Below, one piece after another: positions 18,528 through 28,400 of a stretch of DNA of 64,000 bases. Both the position numbers and the translations under genes were made by a program. Each line of letters begins with the position of its first letter. Positions within the stretch are counted from its first letter, which is position 1. Origin of the DNA: an uncultured Bacteroidales bacterium (GTDB lineage: Bacteria > Bacteroidota > Bacteroidia > Bacteroidales > Paludibacteraceae); the NCBI GenBank assembly GCA_902766045.1, contig CACXCA010000003.1:1-64000 (forward strand), in the 5' to 3' direction. The notes below the pieces were generated by a model. The model did no database searches. It was not told where the DNA came from and saw only the letters and a list, made by a program, of their open reading frames with translations.

Positions 18528-19566
18528 TTTTATCATTCCGAACATACCCAATGCACCTTCTGGCGGACATAAAATCATGTATGAATATGCCAATGAATTT
18601 GCCGCCAAAGGTCATGATGTACACTTATATCATGTTGCCACGATAGATAGAATAAAGTACAACATGCCTCATTGGCTTCGAATGATTAGGACACGTCTGT
18701 TTTTCCCAGACAGCAAACCCAAATGGTATGATTTCGACGAACGAGTTCAAACCCATAATATTCCACGTATCTCAAAAGAACTGATTCGTCCCGCCGACGC
18801 AAACATTCTCACCATGTGGGCTGAAGTACTCAATTTCCAATCCATCGGCGACACATTAGGAAAGCGTATTAATCTGATACAAGGATATGAAACATGGATG
18901 GCGGCAGAAGAAGATGTGCATCAATCCTATCAAACAGGCACCGTCAACATCGCCATCTCCGAATACTTGGCAGATAAAGTAGAAGATGCCACTGGAGAGA
19001 GACCTCACGTCATAAAAAATTTCATCAGCTCTAATTTTCAAAAGAAGAAAGAGTTGGCAGACAGGTCATCCGCATCCGTATCTATGCTCTACTCAACAAT
19101 AACCTGCAAAGGTTCATCTTGGGGAATAAAAGCATTGGATATAGTAAAAAAGCAAATACCGCAGCTACAAGTGGAGATGTTTGGCATATTCAATCGTCCA
19201 AACAACCTCCCTGCATGGATTAATTATACACAAAGGCCCAAAGATTTATGTGCGTTATATAATTCTGTCAGTATTCATATATCACCAAGCATAAACGATG
19301 GATGGGATCTCCCCTGTACAGAGGCCATGAAATGTGGTTGTGCGTTAGTCTGCACCGACATCGCAGGACATAAAGAATATGCAAGAGATGGAGAGACAGC
19401 CCTTCTTGTTCAACCCGAAGATGCAGAAGCATTAGCACAAAGTATCATCAAAGTGATTCAAGATGATGAATTGCGAAGCAGAATCGCTTCCAACGGACTA
19501 CAAGAAGCAGAGAAATATACAATAGAGATAGCCTATCAAAAATTAATCACCATAATTCAGAGTTAG
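18517..19566 (+). CDS. Glycosyltransferase family 4 (GT-B fold)
   Basis: A 349-residue GT-B type enzyme. The N-terminal domain starts VNFIIPNIPNAPSGGHKIMYEYANEFA, with a glycine-rich loop. The C-terminal domain carries the family signature SPSINDGWDLPCTEAMKCGCALVCTD near residue 255, with the nucleotide-sugar-binding E at EAMKCG. It would add one sugar to the repeat unit. Sugar and acceptor are unknown. It overlaps the flippase gene and is 1 bp before the next gene. Confidence 0.9.
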   Translation: MKVNFIIPNIPNAPSGGHKIMYEYANEFAAKGHDVHLYHVATIDRIKYNMPHWLRMIRTRLFFPDSKPKWYDFDERVQTHNIPRISKELIRPADANILTMWAEVLNFQSIGDTLGKRINLIQGYETWMAAEEDVHQSYQTGTVNIAISEYLADKVEDATGERPHVIKNFISSNFQKKKELADRSSASVSMLYSTITCKGSSWGIKALDIVKKQIPQLQVEMFGIFNRPNNLPAWINYTQRPKDLCALYNSVSIHISPSINDGWDLPCTEAMKCGCALVCTDIAGHKEYARDGETALLVQPEDAEALAQSIIKVIQDDELRSRIASNGLQEAEKYTIEIAYQKLITIIQS

Positions 19567-19567
19567 A

Positions 19568-20668
19568 ATGGTTATATATTTCATATTAGCAATTATTGTC
19601 ACTCTCATCACAATCTATTCAATACGATTCAATGAGAAGAGCCAGAAGATTCTTTATGTGTCAACAGCCATATTGATGACACTCATAATAATTGTTCGAG
19701 ACAGTACTGTTAATAAAGATTATGGAATATACAAACAGCTATACGACAAAGCACCTGCCCTCTCCGTATTAAAAAATTCATATTCAGAATATAATGATAA
19801 ACTCATCACGGAAGCCAGTTATTCTATGCTTTGCACCGTATTAAAAGAGACGGAGAATTCTGACAAAACAAACTTCATCATCATATTTGCTATCTATGCC
19901 ATCATCGGTGTAGCAATAAAAACAATTGCCATACGGCGAACCTCAGACTTGCCTTTTTTGGCCCTTTTCACCTATTTCTGCAACATCTATCTTTTACAAG
20001 AGATGACACAGATCAGAGCAGGAATAGCCCTTGGATTCGTTCTTTTGAGCATAAAAGATCTATACGATAGGAAATATTGGCTTTTCTTCCTATGGATCTT
20101 TATAGCTGCCTTTTTCCATACCTCTGCATTCATGGCACTTGTACTCATTTTTTTCAGAGAAATAAAAGCCGACAGGAGAGTATGGGGAACCATATTTCTC
20201 ATCTGCGTTATCATCAACATCACCCAATTCGACATCCTGAATTTAATCAAAATCATTCCTTTTGAATTCTATCAATACAAACTAAAGGCCTATATCCTTC
20301 TTCAAGACAGAGCCGATTTTAAGATAAATTACTTTAATATCTCCTTCATATTACAGAACGTCATTATCATTATCTGCTTCTTCTATAAGAAACTATTGGA
20401 AGAAAAATGTCAATACGTTAACATTCTGCTAAATATGTGCTGCTTATCATCTTGTTGTTTTGTGTTCTTCGGACAAATACCAGGATTTGCATTCAGAATC
20501 AGTGAGTTATTCAACATCTCTCTTATCTTCCTGATTCCTCAATTAGCTAAAGTCATGACACCTAAATATATAGGTCAACTGATTGTCATTTCCATCGGTT
20601 GGATATTATTCTTAATCAATGTATTACATTCCGGACTATTACAGCCCTACAAAACTTTTTGGTCATAA
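19568..20668 (+). CDS. EpsG-like membrane protein (putative polysaccharide polymerase)
   Basis: A 366-residue protein with about ten hydrophobic segments. Its pattern fits the EpsG family: FLALFTYFCNIYLLQEMTQIRAGIALGFVLLSI near residue 120, with the conserved QIR. EpsG proteins are thought to polymerise exopolysaccharide or O-antigen units. A second polymerase-like gene lies immediately downstream, so one of the two may have another role. Confidence 0.8.
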   Translation: MVIYFILAIIVTLITIYSIRFNEKSQKILYVSTAILMTLIIIVRDSTVNKDYGIYKQLYDKAPALSVLKNSYSEYNDKLITEASYSMLCTVLKETENSDKTNFIIIFAIYAIIGVAIKTIAIRRTSDLPFLALFTYFCNIYLLQEMTQIRAGIALGFVLLSIKDLYDRKYWLFFLWIFIAAFFHTSAFMALVLIFFREIKADRRVWGTIFLICVIINITQFDILNLIKIIPFEFYQYKLKAYILLQDRADFKINYFNISFILQNVIIIICFFYKKLLEEKCQYVNILLNMCCLSSCCFVFFGQIPGFAFRISELFNISLIFLIPQLAKVMTPKYIGQLIVISIGWILFLINVLHSGLLQPYKTFWS

Positions 20669-20701
20669 AGTATAAAATAGTCAAAAAACCAAAGAAATTA
20701 G

Positions 20702-20709
20702 TATCTTTG
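20702..20709 (+). promoter_or_regulatory. Internal -7 box before the second polymerase gene
   Basis: TATCTTTG in the only sizeable gap (66 bp) of the polysaccharide run. It suggests that the genes from 20735 to 23652 can also be transcribed separately. Confidence 0.5.
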
Positions 20710-20734
20710 TAAGGCATTTTTCGCACACAATAAG

Positions 20735-21940
20735 ATGATTTATATACTTCTTACCATATTATGTCTTTTCTTCATTCTAGTAGGATTGAAATGTTCAAAA
20801 ACGAATGTTTTTTCTCCTGCAGTAATAACTGGCTTCATGTGGTTTGCAAGTATAATGCTGTATCTTACATTGGGACAGAAACTACCAGCCCTAAGTAATA
20901 ATCTGGCCATCTGTCTCACTTTATGGATTTGTGGAATATGCTTTTCTTCTCTTTATATGCAATCGGCCACATATAGAGACTCTGATCTAACAGACGCCAG
21001 TGTTTTGATTCGGAATGTATATCTAATACTATCCATCGCTGCAATTCCTGAGTTAATAAACTTTGTCAAAGTGGTATTAGTCTGTGGAACAAGTGGGAAT
21101 CTGGCCTGGGATTTACGGTTAGCCGCCATCGGAGAAGGCAGTGGATTTAACAAACCCTTTGGCGGTTGGTTTGTTGTTGTCTGGCAAGCCACATTATTAC
21201 TAGAGATCTTGTTCTTTGAAAAGAAAAAATGGTGGCGACTGGCCATCATAGCTGTGATCTTCTTCTGTTTCGGTGTAGTAACCATGTCGAAGATCACCTT
21301 CTCATCCATGTTTATATTCGCCTGCACCATATTGTTTTTCAAAAAGAAAATCACGTTGAAACATCTGGGCATAGGAGCATCATGTCTATTCTTTCTTTTC
21401 TTTTTGATTCAAGCAGCACGAGCCGCTGTCGAAGTCTCCAATGTGGGAGGCAACAGCTTCTTCCTTAATTATATCGTAAGTAATCTCACCGCTTTTGATT
21501 CACTCCATCCATGTTCGGCAGAACATTTCGGTGAGAACACCTTTCGGTTTGTGTATGCTGTCTTTTATGATTTAGGCCTTTCAGACATAAAACCAATCAA
21601 CACATTGCTAAAATGGGTCATCAAACCCATTCCAACCAACACCTATACTGCCATGTATCCATTCTATGTTGATTTTGGAATCATAGGCCTGATTATCTTC
21701 CCTATAATCATGGGATGTACATACGGTTGGATATACAAAAAAGCAGATAAAGGAAACAACTTTTATATCCTGGTATATGCCACAATGGTCAATATGCTGA
21801 TTATGCAATACGCAGCCGATTTGTTCTTCACCTGCTTTTTTGGAAATGTGAAATTAATTCTTTTACTCATTATACCATTTTTAGAAAAAAAATATAATTT
21901 TCTTTCTTTTAATAAGAAGACGGTTCAACAATATGACTGA
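20735..21940 (+). CDS. O-antigen polymerase-like membrane protein (Wzy-like)
   Basis: A 401-residue protein with about ten to twelve hydrophobic segments and a large outer loop, resembling oligosaccharide repeat-unit polymerases. The loop holds arginine-containing stretches (WDLRLAAIGEGSGFNKPFGGWFVV), as expected for Wzy. Polymerases of this kind are very divergent in sequence, so the call rests on topology and context. It overlaps the next glycosyltransferase gene by 8 bp. Confidence 0.78.
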   Translation: MIYILLTILCLFFILVGLKCSKTNVFSPAVITGFMWFASIMLYLTLGQKLPALSNNLAICLTLWICGICFSSLYMQSATYRDSDLTDASVLIRNVYLILSIAAIPELINFVKVVLVCGTSGNLAWDLRLAAIGEGSGFNKPFGGWFVVVWQATLLLEILFFEKKKWWRLAIIAVIFFCFGVVTMSKITFSSMFIFACTILFFKKKITLKHLGIGASCLFFLFFLIQAARAAVEVSNVGGNSFFLNYIVSNLTAFDSLHPCSAEHFGENTFRFVYAVFYDLGLSDIKPINTLLKWVIKPIPTNTYTAMYPFYVDFGIIGLIIFPIIMGCTYGWIYKKADKGNNFYILVYATMVNMLIMQYAADLFFTCFFGNVKLILLLIIPFLEKKYNFLSFNKKTVQQYD

Positions 21941-22784
21941 TAGTAATAATAAAATATTCATTGTCCTTGTTCTATACAAACAGAAACTAGTTGAAAGTAT
22001 ATCTTTTCAATCTCTACAGAAGCATATAGATGATCTGCACATGGATTATCAGCTATTTGTATATAATAATTCACCAGAATCCAATGCCTTTGACGGGATT
22101 GATGATCCAAACATTGTCACATTCAACGCCCAATCCAACCAGAAACTGTTAGGAGCCTATAATGAGGCATTGAAGAGGGCACAAAACGAAGGATTCAATT
22201 GGATACTTCTTCTCGATCAGGACAGTGAACTAAACAAAGAGTATTTCGTACAAATAAACGAACATATCGCCAACATAGGAGATAAAGTAGCGGCTTTAGT
22301 GCCACACACCTCTCATAAAGGGACACATATCTCTCCTAGCGAATATTCATCCTTCGCCGGACCATTTGGTCGGATTACCCCCTATTCAGGTAAATTATCG
22401 ACGCATAAATACCTGAGTGGAATCAACTCCTGTACAGTCCTACGAACAGAAGCGATAACAGACATTGGCGGTTTTTCTCCTGAATTTACGTTAGATTGTA
22501 TGGATTTTATGTATTTTTACCAACTCTACATAAAAGGTTGGAAAGTACAACCCATCAATGTAGAAATTGAACATGAGCTCTCTATACTCTCATTAAATGA
22601 TATGGGATTAGAACGATATACAGATTACATGAAAGCTTGCGCAAAATTTGCAAAAGAAACCAAGACTTCCATATCTGTTGCATTTAAAATACGAACGATT
22701 CTTCGTAGTATTAAGATGTTATTCATTCCATCCAAATGGAAATTTATTCTTCCCACATTCTCAGCAATTTTTATTAATGAATAA
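21933..22784 (+). CDS. Glycosyltransferase family 2 (rhamnosyltransferase-like)
   Basis: A 283-residue GT-A type enzyme. It has a VLVLYKQ start and a WILLLDQDSE motif near residue 90 in place of the usual DxD. Later comes GGFSPEFTLDCMDFMYFYQL. This pattern is common in rhamnosyltransferases of O-antigen clusters. It overlaps the upstream polymerase gene and ends beside the next start, so coupling is likely. The sugar donor cannot be fixed from sequence. Confidence 0.88.
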   Translation: MTDSNNKIFIVLVLYKQKLVESISFQSLQKHIDDLHMDYQLFVYNNSPESNAFDGIDDPNIVTFNAQSNQKLLGAYNEALKRAQNEGFNWILLLDQDSELNKEYFVQINEHIANIGDKVAALVPHTSHKGTHISPSEYSSFAGPFGRITPYSGKLSTHKYLSGINSCTVLRTEAITDIGGFSPEFTLDCMDFMYFYQLYIKGWKVQPINVEIEHELSILSLNDMGLERYTDYMKACAKFAKETKTSISVAFKIRTILRSIKMLFIPSKWKFILPTFSAIFINE

Positions 22785-23652
22785 AATGGAAAACATAACA
22801 ATCATATTATCCACCTATAACGGGGAAAAATACTTAAACGAACAGATTGATTCCATTTTGGCTCAAACTGACACAAACTGGACACTTCTAATTCGTGATG
22901 ACGGTTCAAAGGACAAAACCATTGAACTGATACAGTATTATACTGAGAAATACCCTGAAAAGATCAAACAAATACCTTCTAACGAGAATCTAGGTGTTAT
23001 ACGTTCTTATGAACTACTATTAAAGCAATGTCAGACGCAATACATCATGCTGTGTGATCAGGACGACGTATGGTTACCGAAGAAGATTGAATGGACACGG
23101 GAGAAGATGACAGAATTGGAGAAAGAAAACCAAGGAAAACCACTTGTTGTTTATACAGATTTGCAAATAGTAGATGAGAAACTCAATCCTATCTTTTCCT
23201 CCTTCTGGAATTACTCTAAGATCATGCCATCACTACTGACTACATTCGACATGGTATGTGCCCATTCGGCAGCAACCGGCTGCACCATGATGATCAACCA
23301 GGAAGCACTGCGATGTTCACTGCCATTCTGCGACGAAGTGAGGATGCACGACTCCTGGATCTTATTAAACTCTTTGAAAGCAGGAGGTGCAGTGAGCTAT
23401 GTCAATGAGCCGACAATACTCTATCGGCAACACACAAACAACGTTATAGGTGCCATCAACGAGAAGGACTTTTATCTGAAAAACAAACTAAAGAGCCTAA
23501 AATCTGTATTGAAATCAAATCTTGCACAATGGAAGATGATTAATAAATTAGGATTCAAATCTCCATTCAAGTACATCATTCTTAAATTCCAATATCATAT
23601 CAAATACGCAAAAGTAGGAGCTTACAATACTTCAAACATAATACAACATTAA
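22777..23652 (+). CDS. Glycosyltransferase family 2
   Basis: A 291-residue GT-A enzyme that begins ENITIILSTYNGEKYLNEQIDSIL and carries IMLCDQDDVWLPKKI, the DQDD catalytic region, near residue 93. It resembles rhamnosyl- and alpha-1,3-transferases of this family. The start is ATG 22777, overlapping the previous gene by 8 bp, or ATG 22786, just after its stop. It is the last gene of the plus-strand polysaccharide run. Confidence 0.9.
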   Translation: MNKMENITIILSTYNGEKYLNEQIDSILAQTDTNWTLLIRDDGSKDKTIELIQYYTEKYPEKIKQIPSNENLGVIRSYELLLKQCQTQYIMLCDQDDVWLPKKIEWTREKMTELEKENQGKPLVVYTDLQIVDEKLNPIFSSFWNYSKIMPSLLTTFDMVCAHSAATGCTMMINQEALRCSLPFCDEVRMHDSWILLNSLKAGGAVSYVNEPTILYRQHTNNVIGAINEKDFYLKNKLKSLKSVLKSNLAQWKMINKLGFKSPFKYIILKFQYHIKYAKVGAYNTSNIIQH

Positions 23653-23725
23653 TTACCTTCCATTAATCCATAACGGATAATAGAGAAACAACAGATTAGA
23701 CAATAATAGGTGGATATAAATCCGC

Positions 23726-24532
23726 TTAGGATTTTATTTTTAATTTTTCAGCCATTTCGCTATTAATCTTCTCGCGTTCATCATCAAAGATCCATCCCCA
23801 CTTGTTAAAATACTTGATAGCTGAAAATACATGAATCGAAAGCATCTTAAATGAATGCGCAGAATCACGGTGAGACGCATGAATAGCTTTTACCAATGGA
23901 TAGCAAACAATATCAAATCCGCAAGAATGTACTCTTCTTGAAATATCGACATCCTCACAATACATAAAGAATCTCTCGTCAAACAATCCGACACTCTCTA
24001 ATATGGACGTACGCACCATCATAAAGCAACCTGACACCCATGGAGAGCTTACCGGATGATCATATACAATATCTTTATACACATCTTTCACAGAAGAAGG
24101 GAAAAGACGGCGTTTGATCAAAGTAGAAGGAGCAGGAAGAGAACGGCAAGAGAAAGCACGTTCACCTGTTGGCAAGAAGATATCTGGAGTGATTAAACCT
24201 ACATTTGTATTTTCGTTCATGTACGAAATAAGCTGTTCCACGACATCTGGTTCGAAATAGATGTCTGGATTCAAAATCAAATGATATGGAGACAATCCCT
24301 TGATCTTTCTCAACGCAATATTATGAGCTTTTCCAAAGCCCAAGTTTTCACCAACGAACTGATATTCTATTCTATCATCGTTTGGCAAAATAGGCTTGAT
24401 GTCATCAGACGGTGAATTATCAATCAGATACAGACGAACCTTCATATCTGTATTCAAAAAAGAATGTATCACCTTCAACAACTCATCAGAGTCATTTTTA
24501 TAAATCACTATGGATGCCGTAACTTCGTACAT
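23726..24532 (-). CDS. Glycosyltransferase family 2 (rhamnosyltransferase-like)
   Basis: A 268-residue GT-A enzyme starting MYEVTASIVIYKNDSDELL. It contains LILNPDIYFEPDVVEQL (the NPD motif of this subgroup), SGCFMMVRTSILESVGLFDERFFMYCEDVDISRRV, and a late histidine in AIHASHRDSAHS. This is the pattern of WbbL-type rhamnosyltransferases. It begins 2 bp after the previous minus-strand gene, forming a two-gene operon convergent with the main polysaccharide run. Confidence 0.9.
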   Translation of the reverse strand: MYEVTASIVIYKNDSDELLKVIHSFLNTDMKVRLYLIDNSPSDDIKPILPNDDRIEYQFVGENLGFGKAHNIALRKIKGLSPYHLILNPDIYFEPDVVEQLISYMNENTNVGLITPDIFLPTGERAFSCRSLPAPSTLIKRRLFPSSVKDVYKDIVYDHPVSSPWVSGCFMMVRTSILESVGLFDERFFMYCEDVDISRRVHSCGFDIVCYPLVKAIHASHRDSAHSFKMLSIHVFSAIKYFNKWGWIFDDEREKINSEMAEKLKIKS

Positions 24533-24534
24533 AT

Positions 24535-25245
24535 CTACTTTGAATATTTTAAAATAGAGAATAATAGATTCCAACGATCCATTATTTTATCTCTTAACGA
24601 TCTTGAACTAGGTCCAGAACAAGTGGATGAATTACTTCCATGCCTACGATATAAGATTAAAGGTTTATCCAAGAAAAATATCTTTTTTCTTCTGTATTCA
24701 ACACTCATCGCAATCCACCCGTCATGCATTGGAATATTAGTAGGGAAAGGTAGAACATAAGATAAAACATCTCGTTTAAATGCCATACAACAGCCAATAT
24801 AAGTGTTTTTAATCATGTTTTTCATGAACCCTTTGCCTGAATTAAGCTTACGAAACAACGAAGGTTGTATAACATTTTCGTTTTCATCTACCACCGTACA
24901 GTCTGAAACAACCAAATCATAAGAGCCTAACACCGACAACATACTTTTGACCTTTCCTTCCATCCAAACATCATCTTGATCCGCCATAAATATATATTCA
25001 CCACTTGCCTGCTTTAATGCATTTTCCATGTTGAATATAGGACTATGAAATGTATTATCCCGAAACACCTTTATCCTCGAATCTTGAAAAGATTCTATTA
25101 TGGATAATGTATCATCCGTCGAAGAATCATCGGAAATTATCACCTCATCGTTTTCTTCCAACTGACTCAATATTGTTTCCATCTGTCTTCGTATATATTT
25201 TCCCCCGTTAAAAGTCGGAATACATACGCTTACTCTACAACTCAT
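24535..25245 (-). CDS. Glycosyltransferase family 2
   Basis: A 236-residue GT-A enzyme. It begins MSCRVSVCIPTFNGGKYIRRQ and has YIFMADQDDVWMEGKV near residue 80. It is the same subgroup as the gene at 22777 on the other strand. It is short, lacking a C-terminal extension, but looks intact. Its promoter box is at 25268-25275. ATG 25251 is also possible. Confidence 0.9.
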   Translation of the reverse strand: MSCRVSVCIPTFNGGKYIRRQMETILSQLEENDEVIISDDSSTDDTLSIIESFQDSRIKVFRDNTFHSPIFNMENALKQASGEYIFMADQDDVWMEGKVKSMLSVLGSYDLVVSDCTVVDENENVIQPSLFRKLNSGKGFMKNMIKNTYIGCCMAFKRDVLSYVLPFPTNIPMHDGWIAMSVEYRRKKIFFLDKPLILYRRHGSNSSTCSGPSSRSLRDKIMDRWNLLFSILKYSK

Positions 25246-25267
25246 ATCCACATTTTTATAGCGAAAG

Positions 25268-25275
25268 CAAAAATA
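25268..25275 (-). promoter_or_regulatory. -7 box of the two-gene glycosyltransferase operon
   Basis: TATTTTTG on the minus strand, 23 bases ahead of ATG 25245, fits TAnnTTTG. Confidence 0.55.
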
Positions 25276-25350
25276 AGTTAAATTTTCGAATAAACCATCA
25301 TTCTATACCAACAAATAACTACTATTTCAGATAACAAACATTTATCTTCC

Positions 25351-25407
25351 TCAAAAACAACCTTTTTGAGTCAGTAAATAAGGTATCTTCCGAAGAAGAC
25401 ACCTTAT
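25351..25407 (-). terminator. Double hairpin terminator after carB
   Basis: The first hairpin (25378-25407) has a 13-base stem with one mismatch (ATAAGGT/ACCTTAT and TCTTC/GAAGA) and a four-base loop. The second (25351-25371) has a perfect 8-base stem, CTCAAAAA and TTTTTGAG. Both lie just past the carB stop. They should separate carB from the glycosyltransferase genes. Confidence 0.7.
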
Positions 25408-25426
25408 GTTTTTTGAAGAAATAAAA

Positions 25427-28400
25427 TTAATACTCTTGCCAACTCTTGATTTGAATCTCCTTTATGTCCTTTTCGCAGAACGCTTTAATGAATGCACTTG
25501 CTAATCTTGCGTTCGTCATCAAAGGAATATTGTGATCAATAGCTGAACGACGTATCTTATATCCGTTTGTTAACTCTCTTCTTGTATGATTCTTTGGTAT
25601 ATTGATAACCAAATCAACCATGTGCTCTTGCAACAAGGAAATGATATTGACATTATGATTGTTCTCATCTGGCCAGCTAACGGCTGTAGCCTCAACACCA
25701 TGCTCTACCAAGAAGTTCCTTGTTCCTTCTGTCGCATAAATCTTATATCCATGAGAACTCAACAACTTACAAGAATCCAACAAATCAACTTTTCCTCGTA
25801 TATCTCCTGAAGATACTAAGATTCCTTTTTGTGGTACGTAATAACCTACTGATACCAATGAATTGATCAACGCCTCATCAAAGTCTGCTCCTAAGCATCC
25901 CACCTCACCTGTAGATGACATATCAACACCTAAAATTGGATCTGCCTTATGCAAACGTGCAAATGAGAATTGTGATGCCTTCACACCAACATATTCAATA
26001 TCAAATGTTGAAGAGTCTGGTTTTTCTACTGGAACATCCAACATGATCTTCGTAGCCGTCTCAATGAAGTTTCTCTTCAATATCTTTGATACGAATGGGA
26101 AACTACGAGATGAACGCAAGTTACACTCGATCACCTTCACAGCATTATCCTTCGCCAAATATTGAATATTAAATGGACCACTGATATTCAACTCTTTTGC
26201 GATCTTCTTACTTACCTTCTTTATCTGACGGACAGTCTCCAAGTACAATTTTTGTGCAGGAAATACCAATGTTGCGTCACCTGAGTGCACTCCGGCGAAC
26301 TCAACATGTTCTGAGATGGCATATTCAATGATCTCACCATTCTTAGCCACTGCATCAAATTCCACCTCTTTTGCATTTTGCAAGAATGAAGAAACAACTA
26401 CCGGATATTCTTTTGAAACCTTAGCAGCCATCTTCAAGAAGGTATCCATCTGCTCACGGTTATAACATACATTCATGGCAGCGCCTGAAAGAACGTATGA
26501 AGGACGAATCAATACAGGGAATCCTACTTCATTGATGAAATTATCAATATCCTCAGAGCTGGTCAACTCACCCCAACGTGGTTGGTCAATACCCAACTGA
26601 TCCAACATAGCAGAGAACTTATGACGGTTTTCTGCACGGTCGATTGATACTGGTGAGGTACCTAAGACAGGAACATTCTGACGATATAACTTCATTGCCA
26701 AGTTATTCGGAATCTGACCACCCACGGATACAATCACACCCTTAGGATTTTCTAAGTCGATCACATCCAAGACACGCTCAAAACTCAACTCATCGAAATA
26801 AAGTCTGTCGCACATATCATAGTCTGTTGACACAGTCTCTGGGTTGTAGTTGATCATGATAGACTTATAACCCAATTTACGAGCAGTCTGTACGGCATTG
26901 ACTGAACACCAGTCAAACTCTACAGATGAACCGATTCTGTATGCACCAGAACCTAAGACTACAATGTTCTTATCATTTCTATATGAATAATCAATGCTAT
27001 GTTCGTCTGCACCGTATGTCATATACAAATAGTTGGTCAACTCAGGATGTTCAGAAGCAACCGTATTGATACGACGTACGACAGGAGTGATGCCTTGTTT
27101 CTTTCTGAGAGCTCTTACACGAAGAATCTCCTTCTCCATATTGTTCTGAGGGTTTTCAGAATAACGTGCTATCTGGAAGTCAGAGAATCCTAAACGTTTA
27201 GCCTCCTTCATCACATCGGCAGGGATATCTTCAATCTTATTGTATTTACCCAATACCTTTGTATAATCAACAATATTTTTCAACTTGCCAATGAACCATT
27301 TATCAATCTTGGTCAAGTCAACGATCTTTTCTATGCTATAGCCCTTCTCCAAAGCAGCTGCAATAGCGAAAATACGCAAATCAGTTGGATGAGACAATTC
27401 CTTATCCAAGTCTTCAAATTCCAAGTCACGGTTACCTACGAATCCATGCATACCTTGACCAATCATACGAAGACCCTTTTGGATGATTTCCTCGAATGAC
27501 TTACCAATAGACATGATCTCACCCACAGACTTCATAGATGAGTTGATTTCACGATCGACTCCAACGAACTTCGTCAAATCCCAGCGAGGGATCTTGACAA
27601 TGATATAGTCAACAGAAGGAGCAACATAAGCTGAATTAGGAGTACCCATCTCACCTATCTGATCCAACGAATAACCTAATGCTAATTTAGCAGCTACAAA
27701 GGCCAATGGATAACCAGAAGCTTTCGAAGCCAATGCAGAAGAACGGCTCAAACGAGCATTGATCTCAATGATACGATAATCATTGGTTTCAGCATTAAAT
27801 GCAAACTGAATGTTACACTCTCCTACAATACCAATATGACGAACAACTCTCTTAGAAATATCTTGAAGCAAAGTGATTTGTTCTTGTGTCAATGAGATAA
27901 TCGGTGCCACAACAATACTTTCACCTGTATGGATTCCCAGCGGATCAAAATTTTCCATTGGAACAACCGTGAAGCAATGATCGTTTTTATCACGAATCAC
28001 CTCAAATTCTATCTCTTTCCATCCTTTCAACGACTCCTCTACCAAGATTTGTTTTGAATGTGTCAATGCACTTTCACACAACTCCTTGAATTCTTGCTCG
28101 TTCGTACAGATACCAGAACCAAGACCGCCTAATGCATATGCAGAACGAACCATCACAGGGAATCCGATACGATGAGCAACCGCCAACGCATCATCCATAT
28201 TTTCTACAGCCTGAGATACTGGAGTCTTTGCTTGGATCTCACTCAACTTCTTAACAAATAAGTCACGATCCTCAGTAATCATAATTGCATCGACCGAAGT
28301 ACCCAACACCTGAACACCATATTTCTCTAAAACACCAGAAACATACAATTCAGTACCACAGTTCAAGGCTGTTTGTCCACCAAAAGCCAATAAGATTCCG

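Noticed and set aside
21933-25251. Polysaccharide genes as recent foreign transfer with a mobile element
   Set aside because: No transposase, integrase or attachment repeat is visible. The cluster may be variable between strains, but this window alone does not show a transfer event.
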